Of a stretch of DNA of 64,000 nt, positions 45,495 to 56,204 are shown piece by piece. Source of the DNA: Agrypnia vestita (taxonomy: Eukaryota; Arthropoda; Insecta; Trichoptera; Phryganeidae); contig JADDOH010010367.1 in the NCBI GenBank assembly GCA_016648135.1, positions 1 through 64,000 of the forward strand, written 5' to 3'. The notes below the pieces were generated by a model. It did not search any database. It worked only from the letters and a program-made list of their open reading frames with translations, and was not told where the DNA came from. Every line of letters starts with the position of its first letter. The stretch's first letter is position 1. The translations under genes and the position numbers were made by a program.

Positions 45495-45655
45495 TACTCG
45501 TAGCCCAGTGGGAATGACATTGGCTTCTTACACCGAGGATTCCGGGTTCGATTCCCGGTGAGGTAAAAAATTATCTATGTGATTTACAAGCCCGGGTGTT
45601 TTGTGATGTATTTCGCTTCAGTAATTGGATCTCTTGGCCTGTTAAGGCGTAAAAA
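45495..45655 (+). repeat. tRNA-derived SINE
   Basis: Box A TAGCCCAGTGGG (45501-45512) and a consensus box B GGTTCGATTCC (45545-45555) form an internal RNA polymerase III promoter. The head is followed by GTGATTTACAAGCCCGGGTG and TTTTGTGATGTATT. No cloverleaf acceptor stem is evident and the A-B spacing is a little long, so a SINE rather than a tRNA gene. Diverged copies at 17345-17400 and 17640-17785. Confidence 0.75.
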
Positions 45656-45699
45656 AATTGTATCAAACTAATGAATTTTTAATTTTCGATGTAAATTAA

Positions 45700-45865
45700 T
45701 TTTAGGATAGTGTAACATTTTACAAACAGAATTATAGAAAAAAAGCAAACTTAGATGTTACTTATTTCCGTATTTATTATTCCGTCAACATTTCACCCAA
45801 AATGTAAAGATTTTTTTTAATATTGAATAAAGGTGGCTTTACTACGAGACACCCTATATATATAT
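45700..45865. repeat. Partial CAGGGTGT-family MITE end
   Basis: Ends GAGACACCCTATA, like the right end of the element at 59100-59513, after AT-rich sequence. Left end not found. Confidence 0.3.
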
Positions 45866-46012
45866 GTGTCTGGGTTCATAATATAACAAACGATTGCTTC
45901 AGATGTCTGGGGCGAGAGCCAATCATCAATACCGGATGCTTACCGGAGGAGTTTGCGGGAGAGGTCATTTCTTCGTGAATTATATGGCGTTCTCTCGCTC
46001 TAGTTTTTACTT

Positions 46013-46059
46013 TTTAAAGCTAGCATGGCTATTTTATTACTAGCCATGCTAGCTTTAAA
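46013..46059. repeat. Perfect 19-bp hairpin
   Basis: TTTAAAGCTAGCATGGCTA, a 9-nt loop, and the exact complement. No flanking element boundaries recognised. Confidence 0.85.
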
Positions 46060-46867
46060 CTAATAATAAAACATACTCTGCGTACACACAAATATTCAGT
46101 AAAAATTAATTCGCATAAGAATTAACGAATTTTTTCGCCGCGGCCTGTCGATTAATGCTTATATTTTCTAATTATTGTGAATAATGTTCAGTTTATTACT
46201 TTTATATAAGAACAAAGGTTTTATCAAAGTTATCGTTCTAAAAATATGTCATAAATGAATAATAAAAGCCCTCATTTTCACAAAAAAAACGCCGAAATAT
46301 GCATTTGCAGTGAATATGCCTCCGTAAAGTTCTTCTGTGACTTAGTAATTCAGAGTCTTCCTTAAATTTTTAACAATTGCGCTTCTCAGTCTATTTTCAT
46401 CCTTCCTCTGCTATTAATTAATTAAACCTACATAAAAAGCAAATTCCTGTTTTCAATCAAGTCGTACATTTCTCATTAAAACTTTTGAATGACAATGTCT
46501 AGAAGTTGATGAGAATTTCAAAATAATCCCGTATTATGGGAACCCACCCAAAGAGATATTGAAAACGGTTTTCTTGGATTTAAATTATTCTACGCGCTTA
46601 CTTGGGCGAATTTGGACACGAAGGTTGACTATCCAAGTCTCTAACTTAGCAGTAATTAGTAAATTGTAGATATTGTAAAGGGCCCTGTACACATTGGCCG
46701 GGGTTGGCCCAATGCGAGGTTGGCCCAATGTGTAGAGAGAGGGGGTTTTGGCGCAGGTTAGCGGAGGTTGGTGAAGTTGTCGGTTTTTCGAGCACATATT
46801 AAAGGAATCATGGCGTCGCTCGGCCGGTGGGGATCACACGTTGGCCGTTATTTAGTTCGTCACCGTC

Positions 46868-46912
46868 CACGATAGACATACACCACGCTAGCTGGGGTGT
46901 ATGTCTATCGTG
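46868..46912. repeat. Perfect 17-bp hairpin
   Basis: CACGATAGACATACACC, an 11-nt loop (ACGCTAGCTGG), and the exact complement, within the left part of the Harbinger-type element just before the MADF-like ATG. Confidence 0.85.
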
Positions 46913-47479
46913 TTTTGTTTATGGTGTTTCTGAGATCGCCGAAATGTCGGTATCGTGGAGAAACGAAGAGACATACACGTTTATTGAATTATTCTTATTT
47001 ATATCTTCGGACAGAAATTAAGTTTTATTTTTGAGTTTTATTTTTCAGATAATTTAGTTCAAAAACTTTGATTAAGTCACAACTAAAATTATTACTATTT
47101 TTTTAATTTCATTCGTCAACCGATTAAAAATATTAAATAAGAGTTATTTTTTATTTTATATATACATTTGTATATAAAAGGCTTTAAAGCCTTTAACTTT
47201 AAAATTTGTACAAAATGGATAAACAATAGACAAATATTAACATTAATTTTATTTAAAAACATAAACAAAAACAAAATATTGACATAAAAATGTTGAATTA
47301 GAAGAGAAAATAAAAAAATGTAATGAAATTAAAATTAGAAGTAGTATTTTTTTACAATAGGCAATAAAATAAATTATTGACGAAAAAATAAAACAATAAA
47401 TATCAATTCACCGAAAATAATATATATAGAGTAAAAATATTTTTTAGAAATAATAATTATGTATATATTTATATAATAG

Positions 47480-47509
<30 letters not shown>

Positions 47510-47515
<6 letters not shown>

Positions 47516-47600
47516 ATGTAACCCATCAAAAATGAATGTACTTTTACATGTCGGCTCCTAAGGAATAAGTGTTTATTTATTTATATAAAAAAGAAAAGAA
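47510..47600 (-). repeat. Helitron 3'-end relative
   Basis: GTAACCCATCAAAAATGAATG then TACTTTTACATGTCGG, the same words as at the 3' end of the small Helitron at 28735-28775. CTAG is lost next to the TG microsatellite. Confidence 0.4.
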
Positions 47601-48267
47601 AAAAACTTACGTCAACATTTTAACTTAAAAAAGAAAATGAAAAAAAAAGTATGCATAAATATTTTGGATAAATTACATTAAATACAACCACCAAACAAGT
47701 AAATATCGACACAACAGACACACCATCGAGTACAAAGTGCATCACAAGGAGTCAGACAAACGCCATTAAGGCCAACAACGGCCGGGAACACTCAATATTC
47801 AATACCAAATTCCCAAAAACCATTAATAATGACCGAGGTACCCAAAAGTACATTTTGACTTGCCAGACCTCACTTGGTAATGAGCTTCCGATACGAACGG
47901 ACGTGCTCGCACTCCTCGTGACGGAAATTTATTAACAAGGCACCCTGAAGCTGCCTGTTATGATTCAGGCAAAACGTCGGTTGTTTATAAAGAAAAGGCA
48001 CATGCGCTCAATTTTTTTCATTTCTGTAAATGCTGTAAAAAAAAATTGATTGGTTTTAAGAATTATAGGTTATCCGCATAGATATACTATAATAGAATAT
48101 GCTTGTAAAATTATAGAGTAAAATTCTAAATATTTCTCTAGTTATAGCTTGGAACAAATAAATTGCCGTGGCAGCGATTACGTCAATCTCACGTGCTTCG
48201 CCAGGCATGCGCTAATGTGTGAACGCCGTTGGCCGTTGGGCGACGTTGGGCCCAATGTATACCTACC

Positions 48268-49250
48268 GGGCCCATAAAGTTCATATCATCTTAAAGCCCC
48301 GCTTTATAAATCTCAGTACTATTTACTATATTGACCATAAATGCAGTATAATAATTATTGAAATGGCTAAAAGCTTAGAAAGCAATTTTAAAAACACTTA
48401 AGGGAAAATTAAATTAGGGTAGAAATTATCAAAAAGATTATTTTCTTAGGATTTTTTTTTTATAAAATTATACAATGTTTTTTTGTAAAACGGATATTTC
48501 ATTTCTATTAAGTAAATAATCTTCTTTTCTGTCTCAAATAAACGGGTACCGAAAAAGTAGCATGTCAGTTACGGAGAAGGAGCTCCACGGAAATAGACAC
48601 GACGCGACCATCTTGATTTTTTTCCAAAAATTTGCAATAAAATAATAGTTTAATTTGTATCTTGATAAGTGCCAATAAAAAATAATCATCCCTTTGTAAA
48701 AAATTACCCATAATTACCCTTACTTACTAATACCCTAAACTTACCCTAAATTACCCTTAATTTTACCCTCCAAGGTGGCGTAATCCCTTAACTTAAATTT
48801 AAATATGTAAGTACCTACCTAATGTATAATGTTATACTTGTAAGGTTAATTAAAATATCGGGAATAGAAATTAATACATTGACAAGGGTTACATCCAAAT
48901 GTAGTAAAAAACACTACGTATATAAATATCCATCCAGTAACAATACACATGTAAAAATGATAGAACGTGCACATCAATACAGGAATAATAATTATCACCA
49001 CAATCGGTTAATAATTCCCTTTTAGCCACCAAAATCCCACACGGTCCACTTAGCATTGATTGGAAATCGGTCACAAATACCACAAAATACATTACGGTAC
49101 AAACACAAAAGCTACAATTGACTCGAATAAGGAATTATGTTTTCAATATTGCTCCTGATATACGTACTCACAGATATCTATGTACACATATTACGTATAA
49201 TTAAAAGCGAAGTAAAAGACCTTGGTTTGATCTTCTATATCTATAACAAA
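48268..49250. other. Unassigned stretch with ACCCTAA-like runs
   Basis: No gene. At 48690-48780 TTACCC, ACCCTTA and ACCCTAA words repeat irregularly. No other feature. Confidence 0.4.
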
Positions 49251-49267
49251 CTCATTTTTAAGAACCA

Positions 49268-49307
49268 TATCAATCAAATTACGGCAAGGGCCGTAATTTG
49301 ATTGATA
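49268..49307. repeat. Perfect 18-bp hairpin with 4-nt loop
   Basis: TATCAATCAAATTACGGC, AAGG, then the exact complement. Just left of the mariner and the LINE tail it entered. Confidence 0.9.
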
Positions 49308-49421
49308 CGTTTAGTCTAGTTTTTTTTTTATCTTTAAGTAGGTAATACAATCATTTTCATATTTCCTAATGTATACATTTTTGCATTAGATATAAGTATA
49401 TTAAATTTTTATTCATAAATA

Positions 49422-50705
49422 TTAGGTCCTTACATATGAAATTGGCGTTTTGCCGTACTAGCAACTTTGATCTCAAATATCTTCTCTTTGGTTAGGAATT
49501 CCAAATCCAAATTTATACAGTTATTTACTCATGTATTTGTGTTTTGAAAATTATAATTCATTTGTTTTTTCCTCAATTGTTTTTTTCTTTGCGTCACTCA
49601 GTTGACAAAATGAAAAACTTGAAATATCGCGTTATTTACGAGTACGAGTTCCACCGTGGCACCAGTGCTGCAGAAACGGCTCGAAGGATTAATGATGTGT
49701 ATGGCGACGGTGCCGCAAAAGAAAACACAGTGCGTTTTTGGTTCCAACGTTTTCGTTCTGGAAATTTCGACCTGCAGAACAAGCCCCGTGGACGGCCGGA
49801 GACCAAAGTTGATAATGAAGAATTGAAGGATTGTGGAAGCGGATCCATCGCAAACCACATCCGAGTTAGCTGCAGGCTGCGGTGTTAGTGATAAAACTGT
49901 TTTAATCCACTTGAAGCAAATTGGTAAGGTGAAAAAGCTTGAAAGGTGGGTACCTCACGAATTGAGTGAAGCAAATCAACAAACGCGCGTTGACTGCTGC
50001 GTTGCATTACTCAACCGGCACAATAATGAAGGGATTTTAAATCGAATCATTACCTGTGATGAAAAGTGGATCCTGTACGATAATCGGAAGCGCTCATCGC
50101 AATGGCTGAACCCTGCCGAACCAGCCAAACCATGCCCCAAGCGAAAATTGACTCCAAAAAAGTTACTTGTGAGCGTTTGGTGGACTAGTGCTGGTGTCGT
50201 TCACTACAGCTTTCTTAAATCTGGCCAGACGATTACGGCAGATGTCTATTGTCAGCAACTGCAAACCATGATGGAAAAGCTAGCTGCTAAACAACCGAGG
50301 CTGGTTAATCGCTCTAGGCCACTGCTGCTTCATGATAACGCTAGACCACACACTGCACAACAGACGGCTACCAAATTAGAGGAGCTTCAATTGGAATGTC
50401 TAAGACATCCACCGTACTCTCCGGACCTTGCCCCAACAGATTACCATTTTTTTCGAAATTTGGATAACTTCTTGCAAAGGAAAAAATTCAACTCCAATGG
50501 GGCAGTCCAAACCGCCTTCAAAGATTTTATTGATTCCCGTCCGAATGGTTTTTTTAGTAAAGGGATCGATGAACTACCTATGAGATGGCAAAAGTGCATA
50601 GATAGCAATGGTACATACTTTGATTAAATAAATATATTATAATAAAAAAAAATCGGCTTTATGTTCCTCCCGTACTAAACGCCAATTTCATATGTATGGA
50701 CCTAA
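49422..50705 (+). mobile_element. Full-length mariner (cecropia-type)
   Basis: 1284 bp, TA duplicated at 49420-49421 and 50706-50707. TIRs TTAGGTCCTTACATATGAAA and complement TTAGGTCCATACATATGAAA, continuing TTGGCGTTT. Encodes one transposase broken only by a 2-nt deletion. Sequence on both sides looks like one LINE tail, so it inserted there. Confidence 0.93.
49610..50627 (+). pseudogene. mariner transposase with a single frameshift
   Basis: ATG at 49610, stop TAA at 50625. N-terminal part: paired-like helix-turn-helix region (ETARRINDVYG, VRFWFQRFRSG), GRP motif, then an apparent 2-nt loss at about 49828-49831 shifts the frame. The second part has the second HTH (SDKTVLIHLKQIGKVKKL), WVPHEL, and the catalytic triad in TCDEKW (D at about 50058), HDNARPHT (50334) and APTDY (50439), with 34 residues between the last two: DD34D. 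The C-terminus RWQKCIDSNGTYFD is typical. Its closest look is to the cecropia subfamily, the same group as human Hsmar1/SETMAR. Without the lesion the product would be about 340 residues, the normal length. No other break seen; a young copy. Confidence 0.92.
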
Positions 50706-50707
50706 TA

Positions 50708-51180
50708 TCACGTATTTTTTTAGTTTTTTTCTTAAAAGTCCTTATATTGTTTACGTCCCTAATATCCCCTGGTAGTTTCATATATAATTTCATTCCACTG
50801 TAAATTATAGACGTTTGAGATCTTTTTTATTTCGGAACGGTAATCTTATTTCATCTTTTCTTCTTGTACAGTGGCGATGTTCATGTTGTTTTTTTTATAT
50901 TTTCTCAATAATTCAAAGGTACTAATGTGTCCATTAATAATTTTATATAAAAATAGAACTACATTAAATTTAATTATTTGTCTAAATGTTAATCTTTAAG
51001 CTTTTTAGCATCACTTTGATTCTTGTGTATCGATTTCTTTTTAATATAATTCTTAATGCTTATTTTGGAGTATTGTTATTTTTTTCAACATGGAAGAGCA
51101 CGTGCTTATCTAAAATACTATTATTTAAACTACTGAGAGGATATCTCGACAGTCCCAATCTACTAGAGTTAATATATTTT
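50708..51180 (-). pseudogene. LINE ORF2 C-terminal fragment
   Basis: Minus strand, with frame changes: VVLFLYKIINGHISTFELL, then RLPFRNKKDLKR, YNKLPGDIRD-like and RTFKKKLKKY, the usual C-terminal block of CR1/Jockey-type LINE proteins (K-I-x-N-G, P-x-x-R-x-x, N-x-LP-x-x-IR, FK-x-x-LK-x-x). The mariner lies just beyond its 3' end. Confidence 0.6.
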
Positions 51181-51199
51181 CATGTTCCCTGCAGAAGAA

Positions 51200-51660
51200 C
51201 ATGACGGAACGTGCTCTTCTACATTCCGAAAAAATAGAACATCCCAAACCCAAAATACATTTTTATATCGCACATGCAAGGCTTTCAATAATAATTGCAT
51301 CGATATTGACCTCTTTAATATTGGTCTTAAAAGAATGCCTTAGATTATATGTATTAAATCCTCTTTTACCAAATACTCACTACATCTAATCTTTTCTTCC
51401 TCCACCTCCACTCTGACTCCTTATCCTTTTCCTCTCAGCCCTATCCCCGTGTTATCTACTATCAAAATTCATTTACAGTTTCTGATTTCTTCATCTATTA
51501 CCATTACTTTACTTAAATATTGTTTGTTCATTAATTAATGTTTTTTTAAATATTTACGCATAACTACGTTTTTATGCATAAATATTTGTAAAATGAAAAA
51601 TTGAGAGCATTTTAACAATTTCATTTTTTTGCGTAAACAGTTTTTGCGTATACAGTAAGA
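51200..51660. other. Unassigned stretch
   Basis: Short frames without motifs; CT-rich patch at 51395-51450. Confidence 0.4.
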
Positions 51661-51666
51661 AACTAC

Positions 51667-52180
51667 TGTCACGAAGTGGCAAGCAAAAAGAATGGAGCAC
51701 TGTTCGAATTCCTCGTAAGATATCATTTTAGAAGAACACTTTGGAAGAATAATCGAGAACAGTCTAAAAATATCTGCAACCTTCGGGAGATGCCTGGAAT
51801 AACCTGGAAAGGCTGGAACCTTCTCTTAAAAACAAGAAAGGAAAATAATCTTCGCAAGAGTTAGTTTTGACTTTTCGATTGGTGCAAACTAAGCGCGCGA
51901 CGACAGCCGGTGTCGAATGACAGATATTGAGCGAGTCTTACTTAAGTGGCGAAATAAATAAATGTAACTACTACGTATTTCATAGACGAGTGATAAATTG
52001 CGAAAATGTAAGATTTAAAGAATAGTGTATTAATTTAGTTCGTGTTAAATAATTCATTTATTCTATTATTATTTGATTGTTGTTTAAATGTCCATTTAAT
52101 TATTAATTAATCACTAATTAATAATTCGCTAATTAATTTCCAGTGCTTTCATTTCTCTACCACAGCCACGATTCGTGACT
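51667..52180 (+). mobile_element. Solo-LTR-like copy
   Basis: Begins TGTCACGAAGTGGCAAGC and ends GCCACGATTCGTGACT; matches the copy at 59957-60533 through GAATTCCTCG, ATAATCGAGAAC, TTAATTATTAATTAAT and ATTTCCAGTG. The terminal CA is mutated to CT. About 514 bp. No internal retrotransposon sequence on either side, so it is a solo LTR. No clear target duplication. Confidence 0.7.
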
Positions 52181-52262
52181 ATATAAAAATAATTAGCGTT
52201 CAAAAAAATGCAATTTACTATTAATTCATTAGTATTATTAAAACATTGTTTCTGAAAATATA

Positions 52263-52800
52263 TCTATACCTATAAAACTCAATGTCTGCCTGTCCTGTCT
52301 GTCTGTTCTCTATACAAATCCACACCGTTTGTCCGATTCGATTAAAATTTTGCATACTTATGCTTTAGGACCCGGCGGGTAACATAGGCAACATTTCCCC
52401 CCTATTCTCATGCCCCTTCCCCTCTCCCAGACATATTTTCGACGCAAATCTGTGCCGTTTGACCGATCGGACTCAAAATTTGGAAACTTATTCTTTAGGA
52501 CTCAGCGGGTAACAATGGCAATATTTCCCCCCTATTCTCAAACCACTTGCCCTCCCCCTGACATATTTTCGATGCAAATCTATACCGTTCGATCGATCGG
52601 AAACAAAATTTGGAAACTTATTCTTTAGGACTCGACAGGTAACATAGACTATATTTCCTCCCTCCCCTTTTACCTTTTCTCCTCCCCCTGATATATTTTA
52701 GATGCAAATCTTTATCGTTCGAATCAATTCTTTGTTTCCCCCCACAAATTTATTTTCAACTTAATCCTTAACCCGTGCAACGCCGGGTATGAACAGCTAG
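52263..52800 (+). mobile_element. Complete non-autonomous Helitron with tandem repeats
   Basis: 5' TCTATACCTATAAAACTCAA after A, then TGTCTGCCTGTCC; 3' ACCCGTGCAACGCCGGGT hairpin, ATGAACAGCTAG, then T. Between are about four units of the 125-bp C-rich repeat (TTTAGGACCCGGCGGGTAAC, ATTTCCCCCCTATTCTC, CATATTTTCGACGCAAATC, CGTTTGACCGATCGGA). 538 bp, no Rep/helicase. Confidence 0.85.
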
Positions 52801-54890
52801 TAATATATAAAGCGATAACCTACATTTAAAATAAGAAAATTACACATTTAACTTTCTTTTTCAAAATATTTCAACTTACAAATTTAAGTCAAGCTCTTTA
52901 TTATTTAAGAACGATAATATTTTATTATTAAAATAGTTCTCTCAAATTTTATTGATCAAGATTATTAAAGCAAGATTCAAACAACAACTTCACTAGTTCT
53001 GAATTGCCTTTCAATTAACATCCGACTGTCTGATCGCGTGAAATTGGAGTGTACAGTAGTACAGTGCAGGTGAAACAGCGTTAACTATACAGGCAGCACA
53101 ATCTACATATGGTGTTGGTGCCGTAGACGCAAAACCCGCATTGGATATTGGAGCTGTATAGGTAAAATAACCTGCTAAAATATGTTAAACCTAGGTAAAA
53201 CTACGCGAGGGAAACGAAAGACGTTATATTGGAATCGTACAAGATTTTGAAGTCATAACGATGGCACAATGTTCAATGCATGATTTTCAATGAAAACACA
53301 AACGTGATAACTTAAAATATTTCTAAATCATGGAGGGTATTAGTGTAAAATAATTTTCAGTTTCTTAGGGAAGTTTCGATTCAGTTATAAATAATTTTGT
53401 TGAATTTTGAATTAATTCACTTGCAAATCCAATGAAATGTAGACGGATAAGCAGAAAAAGTAATTTTAAATATTTAAGACATACGTACAGATTCCTCTTG
53501 CTAAAGGAATTATATGTATCAGACTCTGGACATAATTTATTCACAGTGCCATTTTATTTTACAAATGTCAGTGTAATTTTACTTAGGATGAGAGAAAAAT
53601 AGAATTTTTAGACAAAACCGTATTTATTTATTTCATAGATGTTTCATTAAAAATAATTTCTTGTAATTCAACTTGTATTTAATAATGTTATGCGTAAATG
53701 TACCTTAAATTTGATTACTAATGCATACTAAGTTTAAAATTGAATTGAGTAATCTGAATACTGATTCAGCATAATAAAGGTATTATGCCGGTATAACAAT
53801 AGATTGTAGACTACATTAGTAGATCACTGTATCACTTACAAAAAGTTTAATTGATTTTGTGTGGCTGTGTGAGGATCTACTAAGGTAAACGATTAAAAAA
53901 ATAACAATTAAGATTATAAACATCCACATATTCGGATTTAAGTAAGCTTGCTGTTTACCTCAGAAAAAAACCTTAGAAATTTATACGTCTTATCTTTTAA
54001 CGTCTAGAAATTAAAAAAAAAGAGGATACTTTGCGATTCATTCATACTGATGATACTTACATTACAAATTCCATCAACTATTGCCATAAATTATTTTTTA
54101 ATATTTCTTTTTAGTTAGTGTATTATACGTACCCATGAAGAGGATATTTAAAGAATCAGAAATATTACTATAATCGTATTAATTTAAAAAATGTATTGAA
54201 AATTTTTCATTTTTATATACTTTGTTTATACATGTATAATGATTGCATGTACATAAATATTAAATTATCTTAAGACCGAAACAGTAGTAATTGGCTTGAT
54301 TTTGACAAAAATATAATATTTGTGTTAACTATTAACATTAAACTACAAAGAAAGACGTTCACGTAGTAGTTTAAAGTAGAGCAGAACCACGTAGAAATGT
54401 GTATGTATGTACACGGTTGCTGTAAACTTAAAAACTCTTCCCGCCAGACAAGACCAGCATTCTTAACTTAACCCTTTGAGACATAATAGTTTTACATATT
54501 TATAGTATTTTTATTTTTACGTATACTAAACTCATTTTCTTTCCGATCTGGTGTATGATAATATACTTTTGTTAATTGGTAGATTCTGAAACATAATTTC
54601 TTTATCTTGTATGCCATTTTTTCTAATTTTTCTTACTTATAATACGGTCTATTATTTAAAATGTTCTTTTAAAATCTAGAAATATTTCAAATACATATTT
54701 ATTTTCATTCGTATTATTATTTTCACTTATAAATTTCAATATTTATGCCATTTCGTTTAGAAGAATTTTTACTTCTGAATCTTGATTGATGATCATAGGA
54801 TATTGTTATTTTTCTTTATAAAGTTTTATAAGTGTTCTTTCAGGATCACTTCTAATATTTGTTAATATTTAGATAATGTATTAATTAAAA
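52801..54890. other. Long anonymous AT-rich region
   Basis: No coding frame, terminal repeat or RNA gene recognised. Confidence 0.45.
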
Positions 54891-54892
54891 AT

Positions 54893-55350
54893 GTTCTTAG
54901 GTTTTCACGGCCATTCAGAATATTCTGCCACGTCTTGCCGACTTTTCTGACATTTTAGATTTCCTTAGAGGGTCATCATCAGGGCTGAGGTGATGATGTT
55001 GTGTTAAAGTATTGGTCTGCAATACTATGGCATGTTTGTCGAAAACAGAGTGTATTTTTGTCACTGTTGTGTTAAATACTGACTAGCAATACCATGTCGA
55101 AAATGGTATGTGTCTGTGTTTATGTATTCTATGGCAATATGGTGTCGGTCCGCATGTATTGCCAAGAGCTGTCTTGTATTATTGCAGTTCACTCGTGTGT
55201 GGATGACCCGCTGTTTAATTTTCGTTGTAATTTTGTAGAGATATCTGACGATCCTGCGGCTTCCTAGTCGGATATCACGTTGTGTTTTTATTTTTGTTTG
55301 TTTTCTTTTTCCCATGACGGAGTTGTCAGTCCGATTTGAGCCATCCACTG
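54893..55350 (-). mobile_element. Penelope-like element remnant with HH-like tail
   Basis: At 54893-54990 the plus strand has ATGTTCTTAGGTTTTCACGG, GAATATTCTGCC and GGGTCATCATCAG, the repeated tail. Downstream the minus frame (55348-55061) reads LGSRRIVRYLYKITTKIKQR and HADRHHIAIEYINTDTYHFR, resembling the D-R-x-x-x-EAIEI-x-K block that follows the GIY-YIG domain in Penelope-like proteins. Moderate evidence only. Confidence 0.4.
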
Positions 55351-55566
55351 CCGCCTCCGTGGGATGGGATTTGTTTTCCCACTACGGAGTTGTCAGTCCG
55401 ATTTGAGCCATCCACTGCCGCCTCCATGGGATGGGATTCGTTTTCCCACTACGGAGTTGTCAGTCCGATTTGAGCCATCCACTGCCGCCTCCGTGGGATT
55501 TGTTTTCCCACTACGGAGTTGTCAGTCCGATTTGAGCCACCCACTGCCGCCGCCGTGGGATTAGTT
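55308..55566. repeat. Four-copy minisatellite
   Basis: Units of 61-67 bp: CGGAGTTGTCAGTCCGATTT, GAGCCATCCACTGCCGCC, (C/T)CCGTGGGAT, TTTTCCCACTA. The inner three are nearly the same; the outer copies have a few changes. Open frames here are repeat-derived. Confidence 0.9.
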
Positions 55567-55725
55567 TTCATCTTCAATTTGTTTCCATTTTTGATTATTC
55601 TCTATTCTCATATATCTTTATTTCGTTGTATTTGCTTTTCTTTGGTTTTCTTATTATTGTTATCTGCTATTTTTGTAATTATGTTTTATCTATGTTTTGT
55701 TGATTGCTAATAAATACGGGTCTTA

Positions 55726-55869
55726 GGCCCGGTTGTTTCAAATTCGATCAAAGTAAGCGTAGAGTTTAAACTGAAATTTTACGTTCTCCACCAATCAGAC
55801 GATCCGTTTTCGTAAAAATCTATGCTTTTATCGACCGCTTACTTTGATCGAACTTGAAACAACCGGGCC
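55726..55869. mobile_element. GGCCCGGTTGTTTCAA MITE, intact copy
   Basis: TTA at 55723-55725 and 55870-55872. Ends GGCCCGGTTGTTTCAAATTC and complement GGCCCGGTTGTTTCAAGTTC, continuing GATCAAAGTAAGCG on both arms. 144 bp palindrome. Confidence 0.9.
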
Positions 55870-56204
55870 TTAGAGTGGAGAGAGTGAATGGATTTGATCT
55901 AGCGGCCGTGCCGCTTCACAACGGTTTATACGACCGGTGCGGAGCAGCACGGTCCTGCTTGTTATGCATTCTTTATGTATCTTTTTATGTATTTACTCTT
56001 TTTGTTTCCTTTACTTTACATCTGTATTCTTTTGTATTATTTTATATTTCATTACGTGCTTAACGGATTATTTTTGTACTTATTTATATTTTATTATGTT
56101 ATGGCAGCACGGTCTTGCCTGGTAGTATCAAAAAAATGTCAACCTGGAGACGATTGAGTAGGACCGATATGGAAGCTTTTGCTATTTAAATGGTCGTGGG
56201 TAAT

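Larger units (their letters stand above)
46679..48264 (+). mobile_element. Harbinger-type element with TAA duplication
   Basis: TAA at 46676-46678 and 48265-48267. TIRs AGGGCCCTGTACACATTGG and complement TGGGCCCGGTAGGTATACATTGG. Subterminal motifs GTTGGCCCAATG and GTTGGGCCCAATG repeat near both ends. A plus-strand frame at 46945-47020 gives MSVSWRNEETYTFIEL, the start of a MADF/Myb-like domain (W-x-x-EET-x-x-x-IEL), the Harbinger accessory protein; it breaks off soon after. The middle is AT-rich with a (TA)n(TG)n microsatellite (47480-47516) and a Helitron-end-like piece. Confidence 0.75.

Noticed and set aside
45501..45563. tRNA gene
   Set aside because: Boxes A and B are good, but no acceptor-stem pairing is visible, and a conserved non-tRNA tail occurs in other copies. 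Called a SINE.
55364..56157. Frames with periodic residues and hydrophobic runs
   Set aside because: Derived from the minisatellite and from T-rich DNA giving Phe/Leu/Tyr runs that mimic membrane segments.
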